From an uncultured Mycoplasmatota bacterium (GTDB taxonomy: Bacteria; Bacillota_I; Bacilli_A; RF39; UBA660), in the NCBI GenBank assembly GCA_900547775.1, contig URHW01000005.1, forward strand, positions 1-50,915: 50,915 nt of DNA, in the 5' to 3' direction. The translations under genes were made by a program, and so were the position numbers. Within the stretch, counting starts at the first letter, position 1. Each line of letters starts with the position of its first letter. Positions 1 to 7,601 of the stretch are shown piece after piece. The notes below the pieces were generated by a model. The model was not told the DNA's origin, did no database searches, and was given only the letters and a program-made list of their open reading frames with translations.

Positions 1-101
1 TTAAGACTAATGATGCTTTAGTTAAGGAAATTGAAGAGAGTTATGATGTTGATGGTTCAGATTTAGATAATGATTTAGCTGAGGCAAACTTAAATATTTA
101 A
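1..101 (+). CDS. 3' end of a truncated unknown protein
   Basis: An open frame enters from the left edge (first full codon at 3) and stops at TAA 99-101. The last 32 residues are acidic and hydrophilic, ending in Ala-Asn-Leu-Asn-Ile. Nothing identifies the family; the composition resembles the tail of the acidic protein encoded next. Only the C-terminus is visible, so no function can be given. Confidence 0.6.
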   Translation, partial: KTNDALVKEIEESYDVDGSDLDNDLAEANLNI

Positions 102-130
102 TTGTTTTTAGATATTTTGTATGGTAAAAT
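102..130 (+). promoter_or_regulatory. Promoter for the large acidic protein gene
   Basis: TTGTTT (102-107), a 17-nt spacer and TAAAAT (125-130) form a sigma-A-like promoter. The purine-rich ribosome-binding site GGTGAGGAGA starts at 134, so the leader would be short. Confidence 0.5.
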
Positions 131-151
131 TATGGTGAGGAGAGAATTGTT

Positions 152-2209
152 ATGGATATTAATAGAATTAATGAGATAAATGCTGAAGTTCATCAAAGTA
201 CAGATTTAGATGGTGCTTTAAGTGTTTATAATTTATTAAAGAATAATGGATATGAGATTAAGTCTAATATGGGCTCTTTGATGGATTATTGTAAGACTAG
301 AGGATTAGATAGAGTTAAGAGTAATATTGAGTTATTAGTTAAGTATGATGAAGAATTAAGTAATAAGGAAAATGTTACTAAAGATTTTTATGCTTCTGTT
401 TATAGTAATGATAAAAGTGGTATATTAGATAGAATTGAAGCTATTGTTAATGCTGATACGAAGTATAATATTGAAACTGATGCTAGATATCATGGTGATA
501 ATAAACCGGATAATGGTAAGAGTATATTTACTATGAAGATTGAAGAGTTAAAGAAGAAGATGGGTGGAGATACTATTTCTTCTAAACTAGAGAAAGCAAG
601 AAAGAGTTTGGAAGATAATTATGCTGCTTTTAGAAATTTAACTGCTGAAGATCTAAAAAGTACAAAGGCTTTGAAGTTAAGAGAAGCAATTGATCAAAAT
701 AGATATTATATTAATCAGTTAGAGGGAATGAGTTCTAAGAATTCTTATTCTATTGATAGTATTGATAGAGTTAATGCTTTTAATGCTGATGTTAAAGAGT
801 TATATAATTTTATTAATGGTTTAAATTTAAATGATGATTCTAAGAAAGCTCTTATTGATGAATTTGGGGCTTTAAGAACTAAGATAAATGATTATCGTAA
901 TTATATTGCTAATTTACAGGCTACCAGTAAGAAGTATGATGCGTTACTTGCTGAGATGGATGTTGTAAAGGTTGGAAAGTCTGTTAAGAAGAGTGAGGTT
1001 AAGGCTGCTTCTGAAGAGAAAAAAGAGGAAAAGGTAGAGCCTAAGGAAGAGGTTAAAACTGGTACAGAACCTGTTAAAACAGAGGAACCTAAAAAAGATG
1101 ATAAGGCTACTGAACCAGAAAAAGAGGAAGTTAAAGAAACTGTTAATAATGATTTACTTTCTGTTGGTGATGTAGTTACTTATAATGGAAAGAGTCCAGC
1201 AATTGCTGATATAGGTGCTCCTGAAGGACTTGTTGTTGGTCAAGAATATAAGGTTGAAAAGGTTGTTATTTATAAGGGTTTATCTTATGCTAAGTTAGAG
1301 GGTGTTGATAAACTTGTAGATATTGTTTGCTTAGATAAGGTTATGAAGAAAGATATGGAAGAACCTACTAAAGAAGATGACAAAAAAACTGAAGAAGAGA
1401 AAAATACTGGTGAAATAAAAGTTGGAGAGGCTGTTCCATTTAAAATTGAAGAAATTAATGAAGGACCAGAAAAAAAGAAAGAAGAACCTAAAGGGGAACC
1501 TACAACTAAGGTAGAAGAAAAACCTGCTGAAGCATCTGATAATTCTGAAAAGACTGATGATGAAAAAGAAAAACATGATTATAAAGTTAAGTCTATAAGA
1601 AAAACAGTTGGTAAGTATGCTCCTTGGGTTTGGAGAACTGCTGCTGTTATTGGAATAGCAACTTCTACATTTACTCCAGCGGTTATTATTGCTGGTGGAT
1701 GGCTTGCGGCTGAGGCTATTAGATTCTGTGTTAAGAGAAATTATAGATTACCTAAATTTGGTAAATTTAAAGATAAAATGGCTAGTAAGTGGCATGAGAT
1801 TTCTGAAAAAGGTGAAATCAGTGAAGAAGAAAGTAAAGATGCTGAAGCAGTGGTAAGTGAGATTGATAATGCTACTAAAGAAGCAGATCAAGCAGAGGCA
1901 ATGAGAGAGCCTGAAAAGGCAGAGTCCTTGGCTGGTGATGTTGATGCTGAAGAGTTAAGTAGAGATATTCAAGCCTCTATGGATGCTCAGAAGTCTGAAA
2001 AAGAAAAGGAAACTTTAGTAAATAATATTAGATCTGATAGTGTTACCGATGAGGAATTAAATAAATTAGCTGATGGTTATATTAAAGCAGGCAAGATAGA
2101 ACCTGGTGAATATGATAGAGAAACTTTGAAGTCAAAAGTTTTAGATTCAATTGTTGAAGAATATAAAAGTACTGATGTAAAAGAAAATACAACTGGTCGT
2201 ACTTTATAA
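152..2209 (+). CDS. Large acidic coiled-coil protein with a central hydrophobic segment
   Basis: I do not recognise this 685-residue protein. Residues 1-280 are helical and charged (probably coiled coil). Residues 280-335 and 400-480 are Lys/Glu/Pro-rich low-complexity linkers that flank a small beta-rich segment (about 334-397) of SH3/KOW-like appearance. A hydrophobic stretch at about 489-527 could cross the membrane once or as a hairpin. The rest is again acidic and helical. There is no signal peptide. The start at 152 follows GGTGAGGAGA at 134-143. The next gene begins 21 bases downstream, so the two are probably co-transcribed. A structural or scaffolding role is only a guess. Confidence 0.75.
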   Translation: MDINRINEINAEVHQSTDLDGALSVYNLLKNNGYEIKSNMGSLMDYCKTRGLDRVKSNIELLVKYDEELSNKENVTKDFYASVYSNDKSGILDRIEAIVNADTKYNIETDARYHGDNKPDNGKSIFTMKIEELKKKMGGDTISSKLEKARKSLEDNYAAFRNLTAEDLKSTKALKLREAIDQNRYYINQLEGMSSKNSYSIDSIDRVNAFNADVKELYNFINGLNLNDDSKKALIDEFGALRTKINDYRNYIANLQATSKKYDALLAEMDVVKVGKSVKKSEVKAASEEKKEEKVEPKEEVKTGTEPVKTEEPKKDDKATEPEKEEVKETVNNDLLSVGDVVTYNGKSPAIADIGAPEGLVVGQEYKVEKVVIYKGLSYAKLEGVDKLVDIVCLDKVMKKDMEEPTKEDDKKTEEEKNTGEIKVGEAVPFKIEEINEGPEKKKEEPKGEPTTKVEEKPAEASDNSEKTDDEKEKHDYKVKSIRKTVGKYAPWVWRTAAVIGIATSTFTPAVIIAGGWLAAEAIRFCVKRNYRLPKFGKFKDKMASKWHEISEKGEISEEESKDAEAVVSEIDNATKEADQAEAMREPEKAESLAGDVDAEELSRDIQASMDAQKSEKEKETLVNNIRSDSVTDEELNKLADGYIKAGKIEPGEYDRETLKSKVLDSIVEEYKSTDVKENTTGRTL

Positions 2210-2230
2210 TAAATAAAAAGGAGATTAGGT

Positions 2231-2491
2231 ATGAAAGTAGATACTATTGTGGAAATGGAAAATGGGGAAAACTTCTACATTGCTGATGAAACTGTTCAAA
2301 ATGGTGTAAAATATTATTTAGCAAATAAAGTAGATGAGAATGATGAACCTACAACTGATACTAAAATATTTAAGGAAACTTTGGATGGTAATGATATTTA
2401 TTTAGATGTTGTTAAAGATGAAAGTGAACTTAATTATTTAGGTGCTATATTCTTAGCAAACTTTAGTAATGATTTAGAGGAAGAGGCTTAG
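2231..2491 (+). CDS. Small acidic protein, possibly DUF1292-like
   Basis: An 86-residue protein with alternating short beta strands and acidic residues: a 'ME-NGENFYIAD' start, then 'YYLANKVDE', then an acidic C-terminus. The pattern is reminiscent of DUF1292/YrzB small proteins of Firmicutes, but this is not a firm assignment. AAAAGGAG at 2216-2223 is a clear ribosome-binding site. It follows the large acidic protein and ends at a weak terminator, so it looks like the last gene of that operon. Confidence 0.65.
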   Translation: MKVDTIVEMENGENFYIADETVQNGVKYYLANKVDENDEPTTDTKIFKETLDGNDIYLDVVKDESELNYLGAIFLANFSNDLEEEA

Positions 2492-2503
2492 GTCTCTTTT
2501 TTT
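2481..2503 (+). terminator. Weak rho-independent terminator
   Basis: A 5-bp stem AAGAG/CTCTT (2481-2485, 2494-2498) with an 8-nt loop runs into seven T residues. It overlaps the stop codon of the small acidic protein. Confidence 0.45.
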
Positions 2504-2627
2504 GTGCCTTTTTATAATTAAAAAAAGGAAATGAGCATGTTTCTTACAATAATAAATAATAGAGGGATAAGACATGTTTAGACATTTTTTTAAGTCTTTG
2601 TGTATTAAACTTGTTATGGTGATTAGA

Positions 2628-3068
2628 ATGAAGAAGGTTATTCCATATGTTATATCTCTTATTTTAGGGACTATTTTTGGATATTTAGTTTTTGAAAAGA
2701 CTGATTTTAATATAAAGGAAGTTTTTGGAGAGTATGAAGAGGTTACTGGATTTCAACTGGGAGTATTTAATGATATAGAGGTTGCTAAGGAGTTTAAGAA
2801 TAAATATACACCATCAGTTATACTTAAAGATGATGATGTTTACCGGGTATATTATAGTATTTTAAAGGGCGATGATGTAATAGCAAAGATGGAGGATTAT
2901 TTGAGTTTAAAAGAGATATCGTTTTATAAGAAAAAGATAATAGTGCATGATGCTGATCTGATAAGTGCAATTAATACTTATGAAAATGGGATATTAAAGG
3001 GTAGTGATAAAGTGATTGAGAATATTAATAATTTAATTATGTCAAATTGTAAGGAAGGGGTAATATGA
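2628..3068 (+). CDS. spoIIB: SPOR-like membrane protein, probable SpoIIB counterpart
   Basis: A 146-residue protein with one N-terminal membrane segment (residues about 3-20), then a soluble domain with the SPOR-type beta-alpha-beta pattern ('FQLGVFNDIEVAKEF' ... 'YRVYYSI'). SPOR domains bind denuded septal peptidoglycan; SpoIIB helps septal wall thinning during engulfment. In B. subtilis spoIIB lies just upstream of maf-radC-mreBCD, and the same slot is occupied here. I prefer the ATG at 2628, preceded by GGTGATTAGA as in many genes of this window. An in-frame ATG at 2574 with GAGGG upstream would add 18 residues. It overlaps radC by 4 bases. The family call rests on fold pattern plus synteny. 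Confidence 0.6.
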   Translation: MKKVIPYVISLILGTIFGYLVFEKTDFNIKEVFGEYEEVTGFQLGVFNDIEVAKEFKNKYTPSVILKDDDVYRVYYSILKGDDVIAKMEDYLSLKEISFYKKKIIVHDADLISAINTYENGILKGSDKVIENINNLIMSNCKEGVI

Positions 3069-3745
3069 AAATAAGAGATTTACCTGATTTAGAGAAGCCT
3101 AGAGAGAGATTATACAAGTATGGGACAAGATACTTAAGTAATGAGGAATTGATTGCTATTTTGCTTAGAACAGGTGATAAAGGAGTTAATGTTAAAGAAT
3201 TAAGTAATAATGTGCTTGTTAAACTTAAAAGTATTTCTGATATTGATAAGATGACAGTCAATGAACTTACTAGTATTAAAGGTATTGGTAAGGTAAAAGC
3301 GATAACGCTTCTAGCAGCTGCTGAGTTTGGTAAAAGGGTGATGAGTAAGAGTTTTAATGAAAATGTTGTTTTAAGCAATGCTAGGGTTATTAATGATTAT
3401 TTTGCAAATATGATAATGGGAGAAAAGGAGAAATTATTAGTTATTTTACTTGATAATAAGAAAAGGTTAATAAGTTATATGGTTATGTATGAGGGAACTA
3501 GTGATGAGGTATGTGCTAGTCCTAAAGAAATATTTAATTATGCGATTAGGGAAAGAGCGGCTTGTATGGTTCTTATGCATAATCATCCTTCCGGTGTTAT
3601 AGTGCCATCTAATGCGGATATTGAACTTACTAGAAATATGGGATTATCTGGGCAGATGCTTGGAATAAATGTGGTTGACCATATTATTACTAATGGGAAA
3701 GAGTTTTATAGTTTTTATGAGGAAATGAGTAAGAATGAAGCGTAA
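3065..3745 (+). CDS. radC: RadC-family JAMM-fold protein
   Basis: 226 residues, the normal length of RadC. The N-terminal half carries a helix-hairpin-helix-like region ('SIKGIGKVKAITLLAAAEFG', about 70-89). The C-terminal JAMM metal site is intact: His172-x-His174-Pro-Ser-Gly and Asp185, with the upstream acidic residues in place. Despite the name, a DNA-repair role is not established for the family; the fold is that of a zinc metalloprotease. It starts inside the stop of the SPOR-like gene and overlaps mreC by 11 bases, so it is part of a translationally coupled operon, in the same position as in B. subtilis. Confidence 0.92.
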   Translation: MKIRDLPDLEKPRERLYKYGTRYLSNEELIAILLRTGDKGVNVKELSNNVLVKLKSISDIDKMTVNELTSIKGIGKVKAITLLAAAEFGKRVMSKSFNENVVLSNARVINDYFANMIMGEKEKLLVILLDNKKRLISYMVMYEGTSDEVCASPKEIFNYAIRERAACMVLMHNHPSGVIVPSNADIELTRNMGLSGQMLGINVVDHIITNGKEFYSFYEEMSKNEA

Positions 3746-4349
3746 TTATTATATATTTATTATTATATTTTTAGTTGTATTATTTAGGACTAGTATTTTA
3801 AATTTATTTATGAATGTGAAGAAGATGTTTACTAGTGCTGAACCTAATATAGAGATAGTTACTTTAAAGGAAGAAAATCGTAGGTTAAAAGATGAATATA
3901 CTTCACTTTTGGATTTTAAAAGTAGGATTAATATAGATGAAGATTATACGATTACGAATGTCCATAAAAGTAATTATGGGTTTGATAAGATTGTATTAAA
4001 TGGTAGTTTTAAGGAGAATAGTGAGATAGTAAGTGATGATGGTCTTGTTGGAATTATAACAAAAAGTGATGGTAATCTTTCATATGGTGACTATTTGTTT
4101 AATACGCATATTTTAGTTAGAATTGATGATACGGAAGGTAAGATATATGGTAGAGATAATGATGGAAATTTATTAATTAAAGAAATAAGTAATTATAATA
4201 ATATTAAGATTAATGATAATGTATCAAGCATGCACGGAATGTGTATTGGTAAGGTTGTGAATATTATTTATGAGGATTTAGAAAGTATTATTGTGGTTAA
4301 GATGGGGAGTGTAAATAATCTTAATTATGTAGGAGTGATTGAAAGATGA
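3735..4349 (+). CDS. mreC: Rod-shape determining protein MreC (short)
   Basis: 204 residues against roughly 280-290 in B. subtilis. One N-terminal membrane segment (about 4-24), a short coiled coil (about 40-60, 'TLKEENRRLKDEY'), then the two-barrel beta domain with the typical 'DGLVGIITKS' and 'HILVRID' stretches. MreC scaffolds the elongation machinery outside the membrane. mreB is not next to it, which is unusual for this operon. The gene overlaps radC and mreD (ATGA) and must be co-translated with them. Confidence 0.85.
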   Translation: MKRNYYIFIIIFLVVLFRTSILNLFMNVKKMFTSAEPNIEIVTLKEENRRLKDEYTSLLDFKSRINIDEDYTITNVHKSNYGFDKIVLNGSFKENSEIVSDDGLVGIITKSDGNLSYGDYLFNTHILVRIDDTEGKIYGRDNDGNLLIKEISNYNNIKINDNVSSMHGMCIGKVVNIIYEDLESIIVVKMGSVNNLNYVGVIER

Positions 4350-4726
4350 TACTAGTAGATATATTAAGTTATAATTTAACTAATGTGCTGATGTTTACAA
4401 CGCCTTTAATGGTATATGATTTAAATGATAAGAGGCTTTATATAACGCTTATATTTGATGTTATTTTTAATGGGATTCCTTTTTGTACGATCACACTCTT
4501 ACTTTTATATTTTTTTAACAAGTGGATTATTAAGTATGTTTCTGATGGAATGCTTTATCTTCTTGTATCAAGTATATTTTTTTTGATAATATATGCAGTA
4601 GTTATTTTTAGTGTATTTAATAAGTTTAGTATGATAATACTTAAATTAATTTTAAAAATGTTACCGGTTAATATACTCTTTAATGCTGGAGTAATCTTTT
4701 TGAAAAGAGGACATAAACTTAATTAG
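4346..4726 (+). CDS. mreD: Rod-shape determining protein MreD (short)
   Basis: 126 residues, almost entirely hydrophobic, with about four membrane helices. Sequence alone would not name it; position after mreC with an ATGA overlap and before the spoIVF pair makes MreD the natural call. B. subtilis MreD is about 170 residues with more helices, so this is a reduced version. It would act in the membrane with MreC in lateral wall synthesis. Confidence 0.7.
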   Translation: MILVDILSYNLTNVLMFTTPLMVYDLNDKRLYITLIFDVIFNGIPFCTITLLLLYFFNKWIIKYVSDGMLYLLVSSIFFLIIYAVVIFSVFNKFSMIILKLILKMLPVNILFNAGVIFLKRGHKLN

Positions 4727-4734
4727 GTGATAAC

Positions 4735-5262
4735 TTGAAAAATAAAAAATATGTAAAGAGCTTAGCAATTAGGTGTATGTGCAGTATAATTTTATTCTTG
4801 CTTATTTCAGTGTTTGTTAATTATAGTAATAAGAATTTACTTGTATTTAAGAAGTATGCTTATGATCAGAATTTGAAGTTTACAAAGATTACTAAGTTAT
4901 ATAATAAGTATTTTGGAAAGGTCCTTAAAGAGGTTAAAGAGACTCCGGTAAGTGATACTAAGATAACTTATACAGATGTATCATCTTATAAGGATGGAGC
5001 TAAACTTAGTGAAGTAGGTGCAATATATCCATATAAAAGTGGGATTGTAGTTTTTATTGGGGATAAAGATGAGTATGGCAAGACGATAATAATTCAAGGG
5101 ATGGATGGAGTAGATTATTGGTATTCTAATGTAAGTGATGTTAATGTTAAACTATATGATTATGTGTCTTCTAGTACGATTATAGCAAATGCTAAGGATA
5201 GTGTTTTATATGTTGTTTTTATGCGAGATGGTAAATCTTTAGATTATGAAGAGTATATTTAA
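4735..5262 (+). CDS. spoIVFA: SpoIVFA, regulator of the pro-sigma-K protease
   Basis: 175 residues: an N-terminal membrane segment (about 10-28), a linker, and a C-terminal LytM/M23-like beta domain (about 100-175). The catalytic residues of M23 peptidases are gone: the usual His-x-x-Gly is 'QGMDG' and the HxH motif is 'LYVVF'. This matches SpoIVFA, which is a non-enzymatic tether for SpoIVFB and BofA in the forespore outer membrane. The start is a TTG at 4735 preceded by AGGTGATAAC. It overlaps spoIVFB by 17 bases and occupies the B. subtilis position before spoIVFB-rplU. Confidence 0.8.
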   Translation: MKNKKYVKSLAIRCMCSIILFLLISVFVNYSNKNLLVFKKYAYDQNLKFTKITKLYNKYFGKVLKEVKETPVSDTKITYTDVSSYKDGAKLSEVGAIYPYKSGIVVFIGDKDEYGKTIIIQGMDGVDYWYSNVSDVNVKLYDYVSSSTIIANAKDSVLYVVFMRDGKSLDYEEYI

Positions 5263-5989
5263 GATAAATCCAGTTACATATTTTTTGTTATTGAGTATTT
5301 TGATGTGCGGTTATTTTAATTATTTTGTAGTTATTTTCGTAATTCTTTTTTTTCATGAGATAGGTCATATGATGATGATTAAGTTGTTTAATGAAAAGAT
5401 TAAGAAAATAGAAATTTTACCATTTGGAGCAATTATTAAGATGAATATGCAGACAAATATTTCTAGTATTAAACTTTTTTTGATATCTTCTTTTGGGATA
5501 GTAATGCAGTTTTTTTTATATGTTCCTTTTGAATATTTATATAATAATGGGGTTATGAATGATTTAACATATCAAATTTTTCTTACTTATAATAAACTTA
5601 TTATTTTATTTAATATTATGCCAGTAGTGCCTTTAGATGGGTCTAAAGTACTTGGAAGTATTTTGGAGATGATTATTCCTTATAAACTGAATTTAAAATT
5701 AATTAATATTGTAAGTGTATTTGTTATTGTTATTTTTTTGAGCATAAATGATTTTAATTTGTCTCTGATAGTAATTGAGTGTTTTTTAGTGATGGAGACT
5801 TTAAAACTTATAAGAAACCATAATTATATTTTTAATAGTTTTTTACTTGAAAGATATCTTTATAATATAGAACATAAAAGGGTAAAGCGGGTAAGAAGTA
5901 TTAAAAATATATATAAAAATTATTATAATTTTATAAATAATATAAGAGAAAGAGATGTTTTGGTGGCAAAATTTAAGCCTTTTAATTGA
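5246..5989 (+). CDS. spoIVFB: SpoIVFB, intramembrane metalloprotease for pro-sigma-K
   Basis: 247 residues with several membrane helices. The zinc motif of the M50 (site-2 protease) family is intact: His37-Glu38-Ile-Gly-His41. The third ligand region follows as 'NIMPVVPLDG' with Asp131. In sporulating Bacilli this protease removes the membrane-associated pro-peptide of sigma-K in the mother cell. Its likely substrate, pro-sigma-K, is encoded at 33837-34526 on the minus strand. The start lies inside spoIVFA. The promoter of the L21 leader overlaps the stop codon of this gene. Confidence 0.9.
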   Translation: MKSIFKINPVTYFLLLSILMCGYFNYFVVIFVILFFHEIGHMMMIKLFNEKIKKIEILPFGAIIKMNMQTNISSIKLFLISSFGIVMQFFLYVPFEYLYNNGVMNDLTYQIFLTYNKLIILFNIMPVVPLDGSKVLGSILEMIIPYKLNLKLINIVSVFVIVIFLSINDFNLSLIVIECFLVMETLKLIRNHNYIFNSFLLERYLYNIEHKRVKRVRSIKNIYKNYYNFINNIRERDVLVAKFKPFN

Positions 5990-6014
5990 CAATAATCTAA
6001 ATTTTTGGTATTAT
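5986..6014 (+). promoter_or_regulatory. Strong sigma-A promoter of rplU-prp-rpmA
   Basis: TTGACA (5986-5991), exactly 17 nt, then TATTAT (6009-6014). The -35 box overlaps the TGA stop of spoIVFB, so the ribosomal genes can be transcribed independently of the sporulation operon. Confidence 0.85.
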
Positions 6015-6020
6015 CTATTT

Positions 6021-6117
6021 GTTTGTAAATTAGTTTTATAAACCGCTCTAAAAAGGTAAAAAGATGCTTTATGCACACCTTAAAGGCGTGTCCTAAAAAG
6101 ATGGGAGGAAAGAACTT
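6021..6117 (+). promoter_or_regulatory. L21 leader (rplU 5' UTR)
   Basis: The roughly 97-nt leader between promoter and rplU contains imperfect hairpins (for example ACAC at 6075-6078 with GTGT at 6088-6091) and ends in the ribosome-binding site GGGAGGAAAG. Firmicute rplU messages carry an autoregulatory L21 leader at this position. Placement and a GC-richer, structured leader support the call; a covariance search was not possible. Confidence 0.6.
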
Positions 6118-6417
6118 ATGAAAGCTATATTTGTAACTGGTGGAAAACAATACTATGTTGCTGAAGGCGATGAAATCTTTGTTGAAAAGATTGATGCTGA
6201 AGTAGGTAAAGAAGTAGAATTTGACGAAGTATTAGCTCTTGGAGAAAAGACTGGTACACCAACTGTTAAAGGTGCAAAAGTTGTTTGTGAAGTAGCAAAA
6301 CAAGGACGTCAAAAGAAAATTGTTGTTTTCAAGTACAGACCTAAAAAGAAATATCGTCTTAAAAAGGGTCATAGACAACCTTATACTAAATTAATCGTTA
6401 AGAAAATAGTTGGTTAG
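6118..6417 (+). CDS. rplU: 50S ribosomal protein L21
   Basis: 99 residues, normal length for bacterial L21. The start 'MKAIFVTGGKQYYVAEGD' and the basic C-terminus ('KYRPKKKYRLKKGHRQPYT') are diagnostic. L21 binds 23S rRNA near L20. The codon choice is more biased (CGT, GGT, CTT) than in the neighbouring sporulation genes, as expected for a highly expressed gene. prp starts 5 bases after the stop. Confidence 0.97.
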   Translation: MKAIFVTGGKQYYVAEGDEIFVEKIDAEVGKEVEFDEVLALGEKTGTPTVKGAKVVCEVAKQGRQKKIVVFKYRPKKKYRLKKGHRQPYTKLIVKKIVG

Positions 6418-6422
6418 TTAAG

Positions 6423-6719
6423 ATGATAAAAGTATTTATTAAAAATAATTCCATTACTTTAAAGGGACATGCAAATTTTGCTGATTATGGTAAGGATATT
6501 GTATGTGCTAGTGTATCATCAATAATTATTACTAGTGTTAATAATATGATGAGCATTGATGAAGATGCTGTTAAGTACAGTGATGATGGAAATACTTTGA
6601 TAGTTGAAATTGTAAAAGAGGATAAGTTAGTATATAGGTTATTTGATAATCTTAAAGAGTTACTAACTGATTTATCTAAAGACTATCCTAAAAATATTAG
6701 AATTGAGAGTGAGGAATAA
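6423..6719 (+). CDS. prp: Prp, cysteine protease that trims ribosomal protein L27
   Basis: 98 residues (YsxB family). The catalytic dyad is visible: Gly15-His16 and Cys28 in 'DIVCASVS'. In Firmicutes Prp removes an N-terminal extension from L27, and the L27 gene immediately downstream does encode such an extension. The gene sits between rplU and rpmA, its universal place in this phylum. The start ATG is 5 bases from the rplU stop. Confidence 0.92.
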   Translation: MIKVFIKNNSITLKGHANFADYGKDIVCASVSSIIITSVNNMMSIDEDAVKYSDDGNTLIVEIVKEDKLVYRLFDNLKELLTDLSKDYPKNIRIESEE

Positions 6720-6721
6720 TT

Positions 6722-7006
6722 ATGTTATTTATAAGACTTAATATTCAACGTTTTGCTCACGTTAAGGCTCAAGGTTCTACTCAAAACGGTAGAGATTCAG
6801 TAGGTCGTAGATTAGGTGCTAAACTTGCTGATGGTCAAATGGCTAAGGCTGGAAATATTATTTATCGTCAAAGAGGAACTAAGATTTATCCAGGAACAAA
6901 CGTTGGAATGGGAAAAGATCATACATTATTTGCTTTAATTGATGGCACAGTAAAGTATGAAAGATTAGGAAAAGATAAGAAAAAAGTTAGCGTATATGCT
7001 AAATAG
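6722..7006 (+). CDS. rpmA: 50S ribosomal protein L27 with cleavable N-terminal extension
   Basis: 94 residues. L27 reaches toward the peptidyl-transferase centre, and the mature N-terminus must be exposed. Residues 1-11 form the Firmicute extension, ending in 'LNIQRF' directly before Ala12-His13. The usual Prp site is Leu-Asn-Leu-Gln-Phe-Phe, so the penultimate Phe is Arg here. The core ('GRDSVGRRLGAK', 'RQRGTKIYPG') is standard. A clear terminator follows. Confidence 0.96.
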   Translation: MLFIRLNIQRFAHVKAQGSTQNGRDSVGRRLGAKLADGQMAKAGNIIYRQRGTKIYPGTNVGMGKDHTLFALIDGTVKYERLGKDKKKVSVYAK

Positions 7007-7009
7007 TGA

Positions 7010-7034
7010 AGTACAACTAAGTTGTGCTTTTTTT
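7010..7034 (+). terminator. Terminator of the rplU-prp-rpmA operon
   Basis: An 8-bp stem (7010-7017 with 7021-7028, one G-T pair), a 3-nt loop and a run of seven T residues. Confidence 0.85.
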
Positions 7035-7054
7035 CTTGTTATAAATTAAGACAA

Positions 7055-7078
7055 CAAAAAAACTCTCATAAGAGAGTT
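7055..7078 (-). terminator. Terminator of the Lys-Ile-Glu tRNA operon
   Basis: A 7-bp perfect stem AACTCTC/GAGAGTT (7061-7067, 7072-7078); on the minus strand it is followed by a T run (A residues 7056-7062 on the plus strand). Confidence 0.8.
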
Positions 7079-7088
7079 AATTTCAAAT

Positions 7089-7164
7089 TGGTGACCCGTA
7101 CGGGGTTCGAACCCATAAATGCATGCGTGAAAGGCATGTGTGTTAACCATTTCACCAACGGGCC
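7089..7164 (-). tRNA. tRNA-Glu (TTC)
   Basis: 76 nt including an encoded CCA. The acceptor stem GGCCCGT pairs with ACGGGTC, the T-loop is GGTTCGAACC and the anticodon loop is CTTTCAC. Last gene of a three-tRNA minus-strand cluster. Confidence 0.96.
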
Positions 7165-7172
7165 AATATAAA

Positions 7173-7249
<77 letters not shown>

Positions 7250-7257
7250 ATTTACAT

Positions 7258-7333
7258 TGGTGCCCAGTTAGAGATTCGAACTCTAGACCCACTGATTAAG
7301 AGTCAGTTGCTCTACCAACTGAGCTAACTGGGC
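7258..7333 (-). tRNA. tRNA-Lys (CTT)
   Basis: 76 nt with encoded CCA. The acceptor GCCCAGT pairs with ACTGGGC and the anticodon loop is CTCTTAA. First gene of the three-tRNA cluster. Confidence 0.96.
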
Positions 7334-7344
7334 ATTACTCATTC

Positions 7345-7353
7345 ATTATATCA
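7345..7353 (-). promoter_or_regulatory. Extended -10 promoter for the tRNA Lys-Ile-Glu cluster
   Basis: On the minus strand TG-A-TATAAT stands 12 bases before the tRNA-Lys gene. The -35 region is poor, so an extended -10 element probably carries the promoter. Confidence 0.5.
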
Positions 7354-7427
7354 TAAAAATATAAAATTACTAGTCCTAAATTACAAAAAATTAATTTTTT
7401 TGTAATTTTTTGCTGCACCCAGTAAAA

Positions 7428-7451
7428 ATAAAAAGTCTATGTTAGACTTTA
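7428..7451 (-). terminator. Terminator of tRNA-Ser
   Basis: A hairpin AAAGTCTA/TAGACTTT with a 3-nt loop; on the minus strand it is followed by T residues. It lies just downstream of tRNA-Ser. Confidence 0.75.
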
Positions 7452-7461
7452 ATTATTAAAA

Positions 7462-7552
7462 TGGCGGAGCAGGAGAGATTTGAACTCTCGCGCCGGTTAC
7501 CCGACCTACACCCTTAGCAGGGGCGCCTCTTCAGCCTCTTGAGTACTACTCC
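7462..7552 (-). tRNA. tRNA-Ser (GCT)
   Basis: 91 nt with a long variable arm and encoded CCA. The acceptor GGAGTAG pairs with CTGCTCC, the discriminator base is G, and the anticodon loop is CTGCTAA. Confidence 0.95.
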
Positions 7553-7566
7553 ATGCCAACAAGAAA

Positions 7567-7595
7567 ATTTTACAATAAAATAATCTTCTTGTCAA
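7567..7595 (-). promoter_or_regulatory. Promoter of tRNA-Ser
   Basis: On the minus strand TTGACA, 17 nt, TAAAAT. It lies in the 49-base gap between the ZnuA-like gene and the tRNA. Confidence 0.8.
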
Positions 7596-7601
7596 TCAAA
7601 A

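Noticed and set aside
1331..1576. Open frame on the minus strand inside the large acidic protein gene
   Set aside because: Phe/Arg-rich shadow of the Lys/Glu-rich plus-strand gene, without an SD.
2531..2581. A 16-codon leader-peptide-like ORF ending at the alternative start of the SPOR gene
   Set aside because: It has only a moderate SD and no recognisable attenuation signal; no evidence separates it from chance.
7381..7411. AT-only perfect hairpin between tRNA-Lys and tRNA-Ser
   Set aside because: The stem is nearly all A-T in a very AT-rich gap and fits no transcript clearly; tRNA-Ser already has a better terminator at 7428-7451.
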